The position numbers and the translations under genes were made by a program. Positions 1-6,928 of a stretch of DNA of 12,645 nt are shown here, piece after piece. Within the stretch, counting starts at the first letter, position 1, and each line of letters begins with the position of its first letter. The stretch is from Fidelibacterota bacterium TCS52 (lineage in GTDB: Bacteria > Fidelibacterota > Fidelibacteria > Fidelibacterales > Fidelibacteraceae): contig LSCC01000069.1 of assembly GCA_001577215.1 (NCBI GenBank), positions 1 through 12,645 of the forward strand, given 5' to 3'. The notes beneath the pieces were generated by a model that saw only the letters and a program-made list of their open reading frames with translations, did not search any database and was not told the DNA's origin.

Positions 1-2
1 AA

Positions 3-137
3 ATTGATTTTTCAAAAAAAAGTAAATTGGCAAAATATACTAGTGTTAATCTAAATATCGTAGTTGAAGACGAAAAAACTCGGTTGCAACATTTCGAAAA
101 ATTATCTAAACATAAAGACATAAAAATTGTAATTTAA
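3..137 (+). CDS. C-terminal tail of an unidentified protein (5' end outside window)
   Basis: An open frame enters from the left edge and gives 44 residues before a TAA at 135-137. It contains no methionine, so it must be the end of a longer gene. The tail reads TSVNLNIVVEDE then a short helix-like segment ending HKDIKIVI. That strand-helix-strand pattern would fit the last part of a small alpha/beta regulatory domain such as an ACT domain, but the match is by feel only and no catalytic motif is visible. It sits 22 nt upstream of the lipoprotein gene on the same strand, so it may be the upstream member of that cluster. Function unknown. Confidence 0.55.
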   Translation: MDFSKKSKLAKYTSVNLNIVVEDEKTRLQHFEKLSKHKDIKIVI

Positions 138-159
138 TAATAAATAATGGAGAAATATT

Positions 160-483
160 ATGAAAATTAAAATGACTAAAAAGAACACAATTATAGTTGT
201 ATTGTTTATTGTTTTATTAACCTCTTGTGCGACAATTGGTACGGATTTTAACGGTAAAAATGTATATAAAATTGAAATTGGAGTTACACTAAAATCGGAT
301 ATTAAAAAAATATTAGGCGATCCTTGGCGAGTTGGAATTGACAACGGAAATACAGCGTGGACTTATGGATATTATCATTTTAAAATATTCAAAGGACTGG
401 AGACTAAAGATCTCTATATTGTTTTTGATTCAGATGGTAAGGTAAGATCATATACGTACAATAAGAGTGATTTTAAAAAATAA
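160..483 (+). CDS. Small lipoprotein with SmpA/OmlA (BamE-like) domain
   Basis: This 107-residue protein starts with a basic stretch and a hydrophobic core (about residues 10-20), followed by the lipobox LLTSC with Cys23 as the predicted lipidation site, so it should be a membrane-anchored lipoprotein. Residues about 36-100 follow the SmpA/OmlA pattern: a short strand, then IEIGVTLKSDIKKILGDP (the G-[MV]-T...LG-P signature), an aromatic WTYGYYHF strand, and an LYIVFDSDGKV hairpin. In proteobacteria this fold is BamE, an accessory lipoprotein of the BAM outer-membrane assembly complex. Family members outside that complex also exist, so BamE itself is not claimed. A GGAG at 149-152 lies 7 nt before the ATG and supports the start; M5 at 172 is a weaker alternative. 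The gene lies 10 nt before a predicted outer-membrane protein gene. Confidence 0.8.
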   Translation: MKIKMTKKNTIIVVLFIVLLTSCATIGTDFNGKNVYKIEIGVTLKSDIKKILGDPWRVGIDNGNTAWTYGYYHFKIFKGLETKDLYIVFDSDGKVRSYTYNKSDFKK

Positions 484-493
484 GAGGTAAAAA

Positions 494-1261
494 ATGAAAA
501 CTTTTATTAAAATTTTTATTCTATTACCATTGTTGACAACGATAATATTTAGTCAGCAGTTTCTTGTGCCCGTGGATCTTATAAACACACCAACTGCCGG
601 TACACTTGGAAAAGGCTTTTTTTCTACAGAAATGAGATTTGCAATTCGCGGTGGTGTATTAGGAGGAATTCAGGTAGGAATATCTGATCGTTTTGATATT
701 GGACTTTCCTACGGAGGCGGAAGAGTAATTGGGAATGAAAAGATAATTTGGAACAAACAACCAGGAGTGCTTGCTAAATTCAGAATATTAGACGAAGGGA
801 ACAATTATCCCGGTGTTGCTGTGGGATTTAATTCGCAGGGTTATGGAGAATATATTGATTCACTTGGATTATATGAAATTCGTTCATTGGGAGCTTATGC
901 AGTTGCCAGTAAAAATTGGCAAACAATATTCAATAGTCAAATTGGATTACATTTGGGAATAAATTATTCATTCGAACAGCCGGATAGTATAAGAGTTCCA
1001 TCTCTATTTATGGGAATCAGTTGGGAAATAAGTCCTCAATTCGGATTATTTGTCGAATATGATTCAGCTATTGATTATGAAAAATATTGCGATGTGGATA
1101 ATTTTAAAATAACACGAGGATCAGGATTTCTAAATGCAGGAATAAGAATAGGAATTTCCGAAGAGTTCTATGTAGAATGCGATTTTAACAATCTGATCTT
1201 TGGTGAAAATGTAGAGTCATTCAATAGGGAAATTAAATTAAAATATATTAGTAGTTTTTAA
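494..1261 (+). CDS. Predicted outer-membrane beta-barrel protein, function unknown
   Basis: This 255-residue protein begins with a classical signal peptide (MKTFIKIF, then a hydrophobic run to about residue 20, with probable cleavage near FSQQ). The mature part is rich in alternating polar/hydrophobic strands with glycine and aromatic residues, for example GGIQVGISDRFDIGLSYGGG, GVAVGFNSQGYGEY, LHLGINYSF and FMGISWEISPQFGLFVEY. The chain ends in Phe, as is typical of the C-terminal beta-signal recognised by the BAM machinery. No enzyme motif is seen. I do not recognise a named family; the early PTAGTLGKGFFSTEMRF segment recalls YjbH-like barrel proteins, but that is tentative. The start is supported by GAGG at 484-487, about 6 nt before the ATG. 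The upstream BamE-like gene and downstream ytfJ-like gene place it in an envelope cluster. Confidence 0.75.
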   Translation: MKTFIKIFILLPLLTTIIFSQQFLVPVDLINTPTAGTLGKGFFSTEMRFAIRGGVLGGIQVGISDRFDIGLSYGGGRVIGNEKIIWNKQPGVLAKFRILDEGNNYPGVAVGFNSQGYGEYIDSLGLYEIRSLGAYAVASKNWQTIFNSQIGLHLGINYSFEQPDSIRVPSLFMGISWEISPQFGLFVEYDSAIDYEKYCDVDNFKITRGSGFLNAGIRIGISEEFYVECDFNNLIFGENVESFNREIKLKYISSF

Positions 1262-1278
1262 TTAAAGGAGGGGATGTG

Positions 1279-1800
1279 ATGAAGAAAGTGATTTTTATTT
1301 TGGTATTTGTGTTGGTGGTAACAAATGTTTTCGCTGAATTGCCATTAGGAGAAAAACCACCGGTAATTGATCTAAAAGGAAAAATCGGAGAACGAGTTGA
1401 TGGGACACCTTGGAGCAGTAATGAATTGGTTGGAAAGGTTTGGGTTGTATTTTATGCAGATCCGGATGAATCTGATTTGAACGATCCGGCAGCAGATGCA
1501 ATTAAAGCAAAAGATTTTCCGGAAGAGAAACAAAGTTCAGTTGCAATTGTAAATTATGCGGCAACTTGGAAACCGAATTTTGCTATTTCTTTGATCTTAA
1601 AAAGGAAACAAAAGAAATTCCCTAATACAATATATGTTAAAGATTATAAAAAATATGTTGTGAAAAAATGGAATTTAAAAGATGATTCAAATGATATCGT
1701 TGTCTTTGATAAAGAAGGTAAAGTTTTATTCAGTAAAGATGGGAAACTATCAAAAGAAGATATAAAAGTATTATTGAAAACGATAGAAGATAATTTGTAA
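1279..1800 (+). CDS. ytfJ: YtfJ family periplasmic protein (thioredoxin-like fold)
   Basis: This 173-residue protein has a clear signal peptide (MKKVIFILVFVLVVTNVFA, cleavage before ELP). The mature part matches the YtfJ/HI0045 family from memory: a start like GEKPPVIDLKGK, then WSSNELVGKVWVVFYAD, AIKAKDFP, an IVNYAATWK strand, YVKDYKKYVVKKWNLKDDS, and the signature IVVFDKEGKVLFSKDGKLSKED. The overall plan is that of a thioredoxin/peroxiredoxin-like fold, but there is no CXXC or catalytic cysteine in the mature protein, so a redox role is not supported. The family's function is essentially unknown. Start choice: AGGAGG at 1266-1271 is 7 nt from ATG 1279 but only 4 nt from the in-frame GTG at 1276, so ATG is preferred. 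It is 17 nt behind the outer-membrane protein gene and closes the cluster. Confidence 0.75.
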   Translation: MKKVIFILVFVLVVTNVFAELPLGEKPPVIDLKGKIGERVDGTPWSSNELVGKVWVVFYADPDESDLNDPAADAIKAKDFPEEKQSSVAIVNYAATWKPNFAISLILKRKQKKFPNTIYVKDYKKYVVKKWNLKDDSNDIVVFDKEGKVLFSKDGKLSKEDIKVLLKTIEDNL

Positions 1801-1846
1801 GATTAAATAGAATAAACTTTCGAAGTTTTAAAAAATAAATCAATTG

Positions 1847-1864
1847 CACGAGTTTCAACTCGTG
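1847..1864. repeat. Perfect hairpin CACGAGT-TTCA-ACTCGTG
   Basis: A 7-bp perfect stem closed by a TTCA tetraloop, or an 8-bp inverted repeat with a 2-nt centre. It is the most stable structure of the gap. It is followed by GATTAAAATGG rather than a T-run, so it does not look like an intrinsic terminator for ytfJ. It could stabilise a 3' end or be one arm of a REP-like element. Confidence 0.6.
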
Positions 1865-1907
1865 GATTAAAATGGTTACCAAAATCGGTTTTAGCCGAAT
1901 TGTTAAG

Positions 1908-1928
1908 GTAAAATTTTTATTATTTTAC
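1908..1928. repeat. AT-rich hairpin GTAAAAT / ATTTTAC
   Basis: Two 7-nt arms are exact reverse complements around a 7-nt TTTTATT loop. With so few G-C pairs the fold would be weak in RNA. Its position directly after the G+C-containing hairpins suggests it belongs to the same intergenic element. Confidence 0.4.
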
Positions 1929-2043
1929 TGAGCGTAGCAATTTGTTTTCATATTCACAAAATATAAAATATTTTTATTAAAAAATTTATCCAAATTACTT
2001 TTCCGAATTTTAAATAATTATTATATATTTAAATAATAAATAT

Positions 2044-2050
2044 GAGGTGA
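2044..2050 (+). promoter_or_regulatory. Ribosome binding site that fixes the polA start (GAGGTGA)
   Basis: GAGGTGA is a 7-base match to the complement of the 16S rRNA 3' end (GGAGGTGA). Taking GAGG as the core, the ATT at 2054 lies 6 nt downstream, which is normal spacing. The first in-frame ATG at 2087 lies far too distant (39 nt). The site overlaps the in-frame TGA at 2048-2050 that bounds the polA reading frame. Confidence 0.7.
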
Positions 2051-2053
2051 GTC

Positions 2054-4759
2054 ATTAGTAGAAAAAAATTATTTTTAATTGACGGAATGGCAGTTGCTTA
2101 TCGCGCACATTTTGCTATGATCCGTAATCCATTGGTAACAAGTGATGGAAGGCATGTAAGTGCTACTTATGGTTTTATGACTTCAATTTTGAAGATCATA
2201 GATAACGAAAAACCGGAATATCTTGCAGTTGTTTTTGATGCAAAAGAGAAGACATTTCGTCATAAAATGTATCCTGAATACAAAGCAACCCGTGAAAAGA
2301 TGCCCTTTGAAATGCGTCCGCAAATTAATTGGATAAAAGATATTTTGGCAGCAATGAATATTCCATCTTTGGAGCTTGCTGGATTTGAAGCAGATGATAT
2401 TATAGGAACGATGGCAGTAAAAGGCGAAAAAGAAAAAATGGATGTTTTTATTGTTTCTGGAGATAAGGATTTTATGCAACTGATCAACGAGCATATTTAT
2501 CTATATTCACCGGCAACCGGAAGAAAAGGGCTAAAAATTTACGATTCAAAAGAGGTAGAAAAAAAATGGGGAATTAAACCGGATCAGGTAATTGATATGT
2601 TGGGCTTGATGGGAGATTCTTCTGATAATGTTCCCGGAGTTCCCGGTATTGGTGAAAAATCAGCTGTAAAGTTGCTAAAAAAATATGGTTCTTTTGACAA
2701 TGTCTTCAATAATGCAGAAAAAGAAACAAATACTCGTATTCGCAAGGGATTATCAGAAAATAGTGAAATTGGAAAATTAAGTAAAAAGTTGGTAAAAATT
2801 GATACTCAAGTAAAGATAGATTCTGATTGGGATAATATTAAATTTAGCGAATATAATAATGAAAAATTAGTTGAATATTTACGAAAGATGGAGTTTTATT
2901 CTCTGATAGATCACTTGGATCTTGAAAAAAACAGTAAACCGAAAAAGCAAAATTACCAAACAATTGACACAAAAGAAAAACTTGTAACATTTATTGAAAA
3001 GCTGAATAATCAAAAGATATTTTCTTTTGATACAGAGACAGATAATAAAGATCCACATTTGGCAAATATGGTTGGTATGTCATTTTCTTGGAAAGATTGG
3101 GAAGCGTATTATATTCCATTTAACTTTTTTAATAAAGAAGGAAATTTATTTGCCGAAGATGATATGCAATTTGTTGTTGATAAGTTAAAACCAATTTTGG
3201 AAAATATTGAAGTAAAAAAAATCGGTCAAAATATTAAATATGATGCGATTGTATTATCCAAATATGAAGTAATTTTAAATGGAATAGAATTTGATACTAT
3301 GGTTGCAGAATATTTGCTTTATCCGGAAAGTTATTCATATAAATTGGAGAATTTGTCTGAAAAATATTTACATTATAAAATGCAACCAATAGAAGAATTG
3401 ATAGGAAAGAAGAAAAGTAAACAGATAACAATGGAGAAAGTACAGCTGGATAAAATATCTTTTTATGCCTGTGAAGATGCAGACATCACCTTTCAATTAT
3501 ATAAAATTCTAAATGAAAAAATTAAAAATGAAAATTTAGGTAATATTTTCAATGATATTGAAATTCCATTGATTAGTGTTTTAATTCAAATGGAAAAAAA
3601 TGGTGTATATTTAGACATTGATTTTTTAAAAAAAATGAGTATTTCACTGACTAAAGATTTGGAAAAACTGGAGAAAGAAATTTACGACAGCGCAGGCGAA
3701 CAATTTAATATTAAAAGTCCAAAACAATTGAGTTACATACTTTTTAAAAAGTTGAAGTTGCCGGTGATTAAAAAAACAAAAACCGGATATTCTACAAATG
3801 AATTCGTTTTAGAAAAGCTAAAAAATAAACATATTTTACCCAAAATAATATTGGATTATCGAAAATTAATAAAATTAAAATCCACTTATGTTGATGCGTT
3901 ACCGAAGTTAAAAAATCCAAAGACCAATCGTATTCATTCTTCTTTTAATCAAACCGTTGCTGCTACCGGAAGATTAAGTTCTACAAATCCAAATTTTCAA
4001 AATATTCCAATTCGCACGGAAATAGGGCGGAAAATCCGCAAATCATTTATTGCTCAAAAAGATGGATGGAGAATTCTTTCTGCAGATTACAGTCAAGTTG
4101 AGTTAAGAATAATGGCTCATATGTCAAAAGATGAAAAATTAGTTGAAGCATTTCAGAATAATGCGGATGTTCATAGCAGCACTGCTGCATTAGTTAATAA
4201 TGTAGATTTGAAAGATGTTACAAAAAATATGAGGCAAATAGCAAAGGTGATAAATTTTGGAATAATGTACGGTGCCGGCCCATATAGAATTTCTAATGAA
4301 TTGAATATTTCAATAAAAGAAGCTCAGGAAATAATAGACAATTATTTTGAACAATTTTCCGGAGTGAGAACATTTATTGATAAAATAATTGAAGAAACAA
4401 AAATAAAAAAATATGTTGGTACTTTATTTGGAAGAAAAAGACAGATTGTTGATGTAGATAGTGAAAATCATAATTTAAAGGAAGCAGCGAAGAGAGTAGC
4501 AATAAATATGCCGATTCAGGGAACTGCAGCCGATATTATTAAAATTGCAATGATTAAAATAAGTGATGTGTTTAATAAGGAAAAATTAAAATCAAAAATG
4601 ATTTCGCAAATTCATGATGAATTGGTTTTTGAAGTACATCCGGATGAATTGGAAGCAATAAATGAGATTGTACAATCCAATATGGAAAATGCTTATAAAT
4701 TGATAATTCCGTTAAAGGTGGATATTGGGATTGGTGATTCTTGGTATGAAGCACATTGA
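2054..4759 (+). CDS. polA: DNA polymerase I, complete three-domain form, probable ATT start
   Basis: Pol I fills gaps, removes RNA primers and repairs DNA. The 901-residue reading has three domains. The N-terminal 5'-3' nuclease (about 1-290) shows the metal ligand D10 in FLIDGMAVAYR, then GFEADDIIG, SGDKDFMQL and the helix-hairpin-helix segment GVPGIGEKSAVKLL. The 3'-5' exonuclease (about 305-490) keeps D326/E328 in FDTETD, N-x3-D in GQNIKYD and Y-x3-D in YACEDAD, so proofreading should be active. The polymerase domain has motif A ADYSQVELR with D678, motif B RQIAKVINFGIMYG with K731 and F735, and motif C QIHDELVFEV with D855, each 27 positions below the E. coli numbering. ATG 2087 would start after D10 and delete strand one. 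In-frame sequence upstream reads ISRKKLFLIDG back to a TGA, and ATT 2054 is the only well-placed start behind GAGGTGA. Confidence 0.95.
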   Translation: MSRKKLFLIDGMAVAYRAHFAMIRNPLVTSDGRHVSATYGFMTSILKIIDNEKPEYLAVVFDAKEKTFRHKMYPEYKATREKMPFEMRPQINWIKDILAAMNIPSLELAGFEADDIIGTMAVKGEKEKMDVFIVSGDKDFMQLINEHIYLYSPATGRKGLKIYDSKEVEKKWGIKPDQVIDMLGLMGDSSDNVPGVPGIGEKSAVKLLKKYGSFDNVFNNAEKETNTRIRKGLSENSEIGKLSKKLVKIDTQVKIDSDWDNIKFSEYNNEKLVEYLRKMEFYSLIDHLDLEKNSKPKKQNYQTIDTKEKLVTFIEKLNNQKIFSFDTETDNKDPHLANMVGMSFSWKDWEAYYIPFNFFNKEGNLFAEDDMQFVVDKLKPILENIEVKKIGQNIKYDAIVLSKYEVILNGIEFDTMVAEYLLYPESYSYKLENLSEKYLHYKMQPIEELIGKKKSKQITMEKVQLDKISFYACEDADITFQLYKILNEKIKNENLGNIFNDIEIPLISVLIQMEKNGVYLDIDFLKKMSISLTKDLEKLEKEIYDSAGEQFNIKSPKQLSYILFKKLKLPVIKKTKTGYSTNEFVLEKLKNKHILPKIILDYRKLIKLKSTYVDALPKLKNPKTNRIHSSFNQTVAATGRLSSTNPNFQNIPIRTEIGRKIRKSFIAQKDGWRILSADYSQVELRIMAHMSKDEKLVEAFQNNADVHSSTAALVNNVDLKDVTKNMRQIAKVINFGIMYGAGPYRISNELNISIKEAQEIIDNYFEQFSGVRTFIDKIIEETKIKKYVGTLFGRKRQIVDVDSENHNLKEAAKRVAINMPIQGTAADIIKIAMIKISDVFNKEKLKSKMISQIHDELVFEVHPDELEAINEIVQSNMENAYKLIIPLKVDIGIGDSWYEAH

Positions 4760-4847
4760 TTTATAGAGTATGTTTTATAATTATGAGAATATAATTTTAT
4801 TAGTGTTTTTTTATTTTTGAAATTGTATTATTGATAGTGTGAATAGC

Positions 4848-4920
4848 GCCACTTTAGCTCAGTTGGTAGAGCAATGCTTTCGTAAAGCATAGGCCGAGGG
4901 TTCGATTCCCTTGAGTGGCT
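4848..4920 (+). tRNA. tRNA-Thr (anticodon CGT)
   Basis: A full cloverleaf can be drawn. The acceptor stem 4848-4854 (GCCACTT) pairs with 4913-4919, with one T-G wobble at the seventh pair. The D stem is GCTC/GAGC at 4857-4860 and 4869-4872. The anticodon stem ATGCT/AGCAT spans 4874-4878 and 4886-4890, with loop TTCGTAA giving anticodon CGT at 4881-4883 (reads ACG, threonine). The T stem GAGGG/CCCTT encloses TTCGATT. The discriminator is T4920, and CCA is not encoded (CAA follows). G1-C72 and C2-G71, known threonine identity pairs, are present. It stands alone between polA and mreB. Confidence 0.96.
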
Positions 4921-5128
4921 CAAAAAGAAAATATAATAAACTATTTCAACAATTAGCAGTCAAAAATCAGCAAAATAATTAAAATTAAATTAGTACAAAT
5001 GCGTTTAAATATAAAAATAAATTTTTATTAATTTTTTCTTTAATATTTTAATAAATTATTATATATTTTTACTTGGGTTAATTTGTTGAAAATATATAAA
5101 ATAACATTAGAAAGAAATAGGAAAAATT
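4921..5128. other. AT-rich gap before mreB
   Basis: This 208-nt stretch is almost all A/T and holds no convincing ORF. It has no G+C-rich hairpin with a T-run behind the tRNA. It probably carries the promoter of the mre operon (a candidate is listed separately). The 15-mer AATTATTATATATTT at 5054-5068 also occurs upstream of polA at 2016-2030. Confidence 0.5.
5073..5100 (+). promoter_or_regulatory. Candidate promoter of the mre-rod operon
   Basis: TTGGGT at 5073-5078 and TATAAA at 5095-5100 are separated by 16 nt and lie about 30 nt upstream of the mreB ATG, leaving room for a short leader with the AGGA ribosome site at 5119-5122. The surroundings are so AT-rich that TATAAA-like boxes occur by chance, and the promoter consensus of this organism is unknown, so this is a weak call. 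Confidence 0.3.
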
Positions 5129-6142
5129 ATGAACTTTTCATTTTTTAAAAAAAATTCAGGTAATATTGCAATTGATTTAGGTACTGCAAACACTTTGGTA
5201 TATATGACTAATAAAGGGATAATGATCAATGAACCATCAATTGTATCACAATCCACAACTAGCAAAAAGATTATTGCAGTTGGATTGGAAGCAAAAGCAA
5301 TGGTAGGTAGAACGAATCCAAATATTAGAACAATTCGTCCTCTAAAAGATGGTGTTATTGCCGATTTTGAAATGACAGATGGGATGTTACGTGGATTTAT
5401 TAAGAAAATGGGAATTTCTAGGTTTGCCAGACCGAAAATGGTCATATGTATTCCTTCGGGAATTACCGAAGTAGAAAAACGAGCTGTAAGAGATAGTGCA
5501 GAGAAATCTAATGCTCGGCAAGTATTTTTAGTGGAAGAACCAGTAGCGGCAGCAATTGGAATGGGAATTGATATTAGTAAACCGATTGGGAATATGATCG
5601 TTGATATTGGCGGTGGCACTACTGAAGTTGCAGTCATTGCTTTGAATGGAGTTGTATCTAAAGAATCAATTCGTATTGCTGGTGACGAAATGGACACTAA
5701 TATTATTCACTATTTTCGAAAAAAATATAACTTGTTGATCGGTGAAAGAACCGCTGAAGAGATAAAAAAGAAAGTTGGTTCTGCAATGAAAGACAAGGGG
5801 AAAATCATTACTGTAAAGGGTCGAAATTTAGTATATGGAATACCAAAAACAGTAGAAATATCTTCAAATGAGATTGCAGAAAGTCTGGAAGAGACAATAA
5901 AAAGTATTGTTATTGGAATTAAAAAAACATTGGAGAAAACACCTCCCGAGCTATCATCTGATATTTTAGACCGAGGAATAATATTAACCGGTGGCGGAGC
6001 ATTATTAAATGGATTAGATAAATTGATAAGAAAAGAAACCGGATTGCCTGTGAATGTTGCTGAACAACCGTTACTTACCGTTATTCAAGGCACAGGGAAA
6101 ATATTGGAAAACGTAAAATTATATTCTGATATTATTATTTAA
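5129..6142 (+). CDS. mreB: Rod shape-determining protein MreB (bacterial actin)
   Basis: MreB forms membrane-bound actin-like filaments that steer side-wall synthesis. The 337-residue product has the usual family length and all the ATPase signatures of the actin fold: phosphate-1 IAIDLGTANTLVY near the N-terminus, the RPLKDGVIADFE segment, connect motif VEEPVAAAIGMG, phosphate-2 MIVDIGGGTTEVAVI, IRIAGDEMD, and the adenosine motif ILTGGGALLNGLD near residue 285. The N-terminal MNFSFFKK contains hydrophobic and basic residues that could serve as the membrane-binding amphipathic segment. AGGA at 5119-5122 is 6 nt before the ATG. It is the first gene of the mreBCD-mrdA-rodA set, and its stop codon abuts the mreC ATG (TAAATG), suggesting translational coupling. 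Confidence 0.97.
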   Translation: MNFSFFKKNSGNIAIDLGTANTLVYMTNKGIMINEPSIVSQSTTSKKIIAVGLEAKAMVGRTNPNIRTIRPLKDGVIADFEMTDGMLRGFIKKMGISRFARPKMVICIPSGITEVEKRAVRDSAEKSNARQVFLVEEPVAAAIGMGIDISKPIGNMIVDIGGGTTEVAVIALNGVVSKESIRIAGDEMDTNIIHYFRKKYNLLIGERTAEEIKKKVGSAMKDKGKIITVKGRNLVYGIPKTVEISSNEIAESLEETIKSIVIGIKKTLEKTPPELSSDILDRGIILTGGGALLNGLDKLIRKETGLPVNVAEQPLLTVIQGTGKILENVKLYSDIII

Positions 6143-6928
6143 ATGTTTAAAAAAATTTATGACTTTGTTTTTGATAATCACTTTACAATTATTACAATTG
6201 TTTTTGTAATAATTTCATTTTTTATTTTATTACAAAATGAGCACCCGGTAGTTAATAATATAAGGTCGTTTTGTGGTGAAGCAATTACTCCAATAAAAAA
6301 ACCGATAATTATATTTAAAAATTTGATTTCTGCCTCTAAAGAAAATCAAATATTGAGAAAAAAATTAGTCAAATTAAATATAAGAACTGCAAATTATATA
6401 AATTTGGAAAAAGAAAATAATAGATTACGAAAAATCCTAAATTTTAAAAAACAATCAAATTACAAATTAATTCCAGCTACAATATTATCAAAAGGGCTTA
6501 ATAAAAATGTTAATACAATTTTAATAGATAAGGGGAAAATAAATAATGTTAAAAAAAATGATGTTATTGTTGTCCCAGATGGTCTTGTTGGTAAAGTAAT
6601 TGCTGTTAATAATAAAACGAGTTTAGTTCAATTAGTTACGGATATGAATTTTTATATAAGTGCAAAAATACTTCCATCAGATGTAAAGGGTATTCTTCAT
6701 TGGTACGGTGGTAAAAAATTTATAATTAATGATATTCCTAACTCAATTTCGATAAAAAAGGGCGATTTGGTGGTAACTTCAGGATTCTCGGAAATATATC
6801 CACAAATGATTGCTATTGGTGTAATAAAAGAAGTAAAAAATTCTCCAAATGGTTTTACTTATTTATTAAAAGGTAAACTTAGTGTCGATTTTTATAAAAT
6901 TAGTGAAGTTTTAATACTAAAGAAGTAA
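6143..6928 (+). CDS. mreC: Rod shape-determining protein MreC
   Basis: MreC is the bitopic periplasmic scaffold of the elongasome; in characterised systems it binds and activates PBP2. The 261-residue product has one N-terminal membrane helix (about residues 13-30, FTIITIVFVIISFFILL). After it comes a lysine/asparagine-rich coiled-coil stretch with ENQILRKKL and EKENNRLRKIL repeats (about 65-98). The rest is the paired beta-barrel MreC domain, with markers such as ILIDKGKINNVKKNDVIVVPDGLVGKVI and LVVTSGFSEIYPQMIAIGVI (split here from longer strands). No Shine-Dalgarno sequence is evident. The ATG follows the mreB stop directly, so coupling is likely. The stop shares one base with the mreD start. 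Confidence 0.93.
   Translation: MFKKIYDFVFDNHFTIITIVFVIISFFILLQNEHPVVNNIRSFCGEAITPIKKPIIIFKNLISASKENQILRKKLVKLNIRTANYINLEKENNRLRKILNFKKQSNYKLIPATILSKGLNKNVNTILIDKGKINNVKKNDVIVVPDGLVGKVIAVNNKTSLVQLVTDMNFYISAKILPSDVKGILHWYGGKKFIINDIPNSISIKKGDLVVTSGFSEIYPQMIAIGVIKEVKNSPNGFTYLLKGKLSVDFYKISEVLILKK

Larger units (their letters stand above)
1814..1940. repeat. Structured intergenic element: run of short inverted repeats (REP-like)
   Basis: Between ytfJ and polA several perfect inverted repeats follow each other. AAACTT/AAGTTT lies at 1814-1828, CACGAGTT/AACTCGTG at 1847-1864, a TGGTTACCA palindrome at 1873-1881, TCGG/CCGA around a TTTTAG loop at 1885-1898, and GTAAAAT/ATTTTAC at 1908-1928. A comparatively GC-rich GAGCGTAGC follows at 1930-1938. 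No ORF covers this DNA. Two G+C-containing hairpins about 20 nt apart in an AT-rich gap look like REP/BIME-type elements mobilised by Y1 (TnpA-REP) transposases in other bacteria. That is inference, and no transposase gene is in the window. Confidence 0.45.

Noticed and set aside
1274..1276. ATG at 1274 directly behind AGGAGG
   Set aside because: It is in another frame and is followed at once by TGA; ATG 1279 gives the conserved YtfJ signal peptide and reading frame.
1814..1828. AAACTT-TCG-AAGTTT as an intrinsic terminator of ytfJ
   Set aside because: The stem has only one G-C pair and is followed by TAAAAAATAAAT rather than a T-run.
2087..2089. ATG at 2087 as the polA start
   Set aside because: It would remove the conserved first strand and metal-binding Asp10 of the 5'-3' nuclease, and it has no ribosome site at proper spacing.
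4776..4795. Two TATAAT boxes (4776-4781 and 4790-4795) as a tRNA-Thr promoter
   Set aside because: Neither has a credible -35 box at 16-18 nt, and both lie in nearly pure A/T sequence between polA and the tRNA.
5107..5697. Minus-strand open frame of 196 codons opposite mreB
   Set aside because: It lies wholly within the conserved mreB gene on the other strand, has low-complexity Ile/Pro/Ser composition and shows no recognisable domain.
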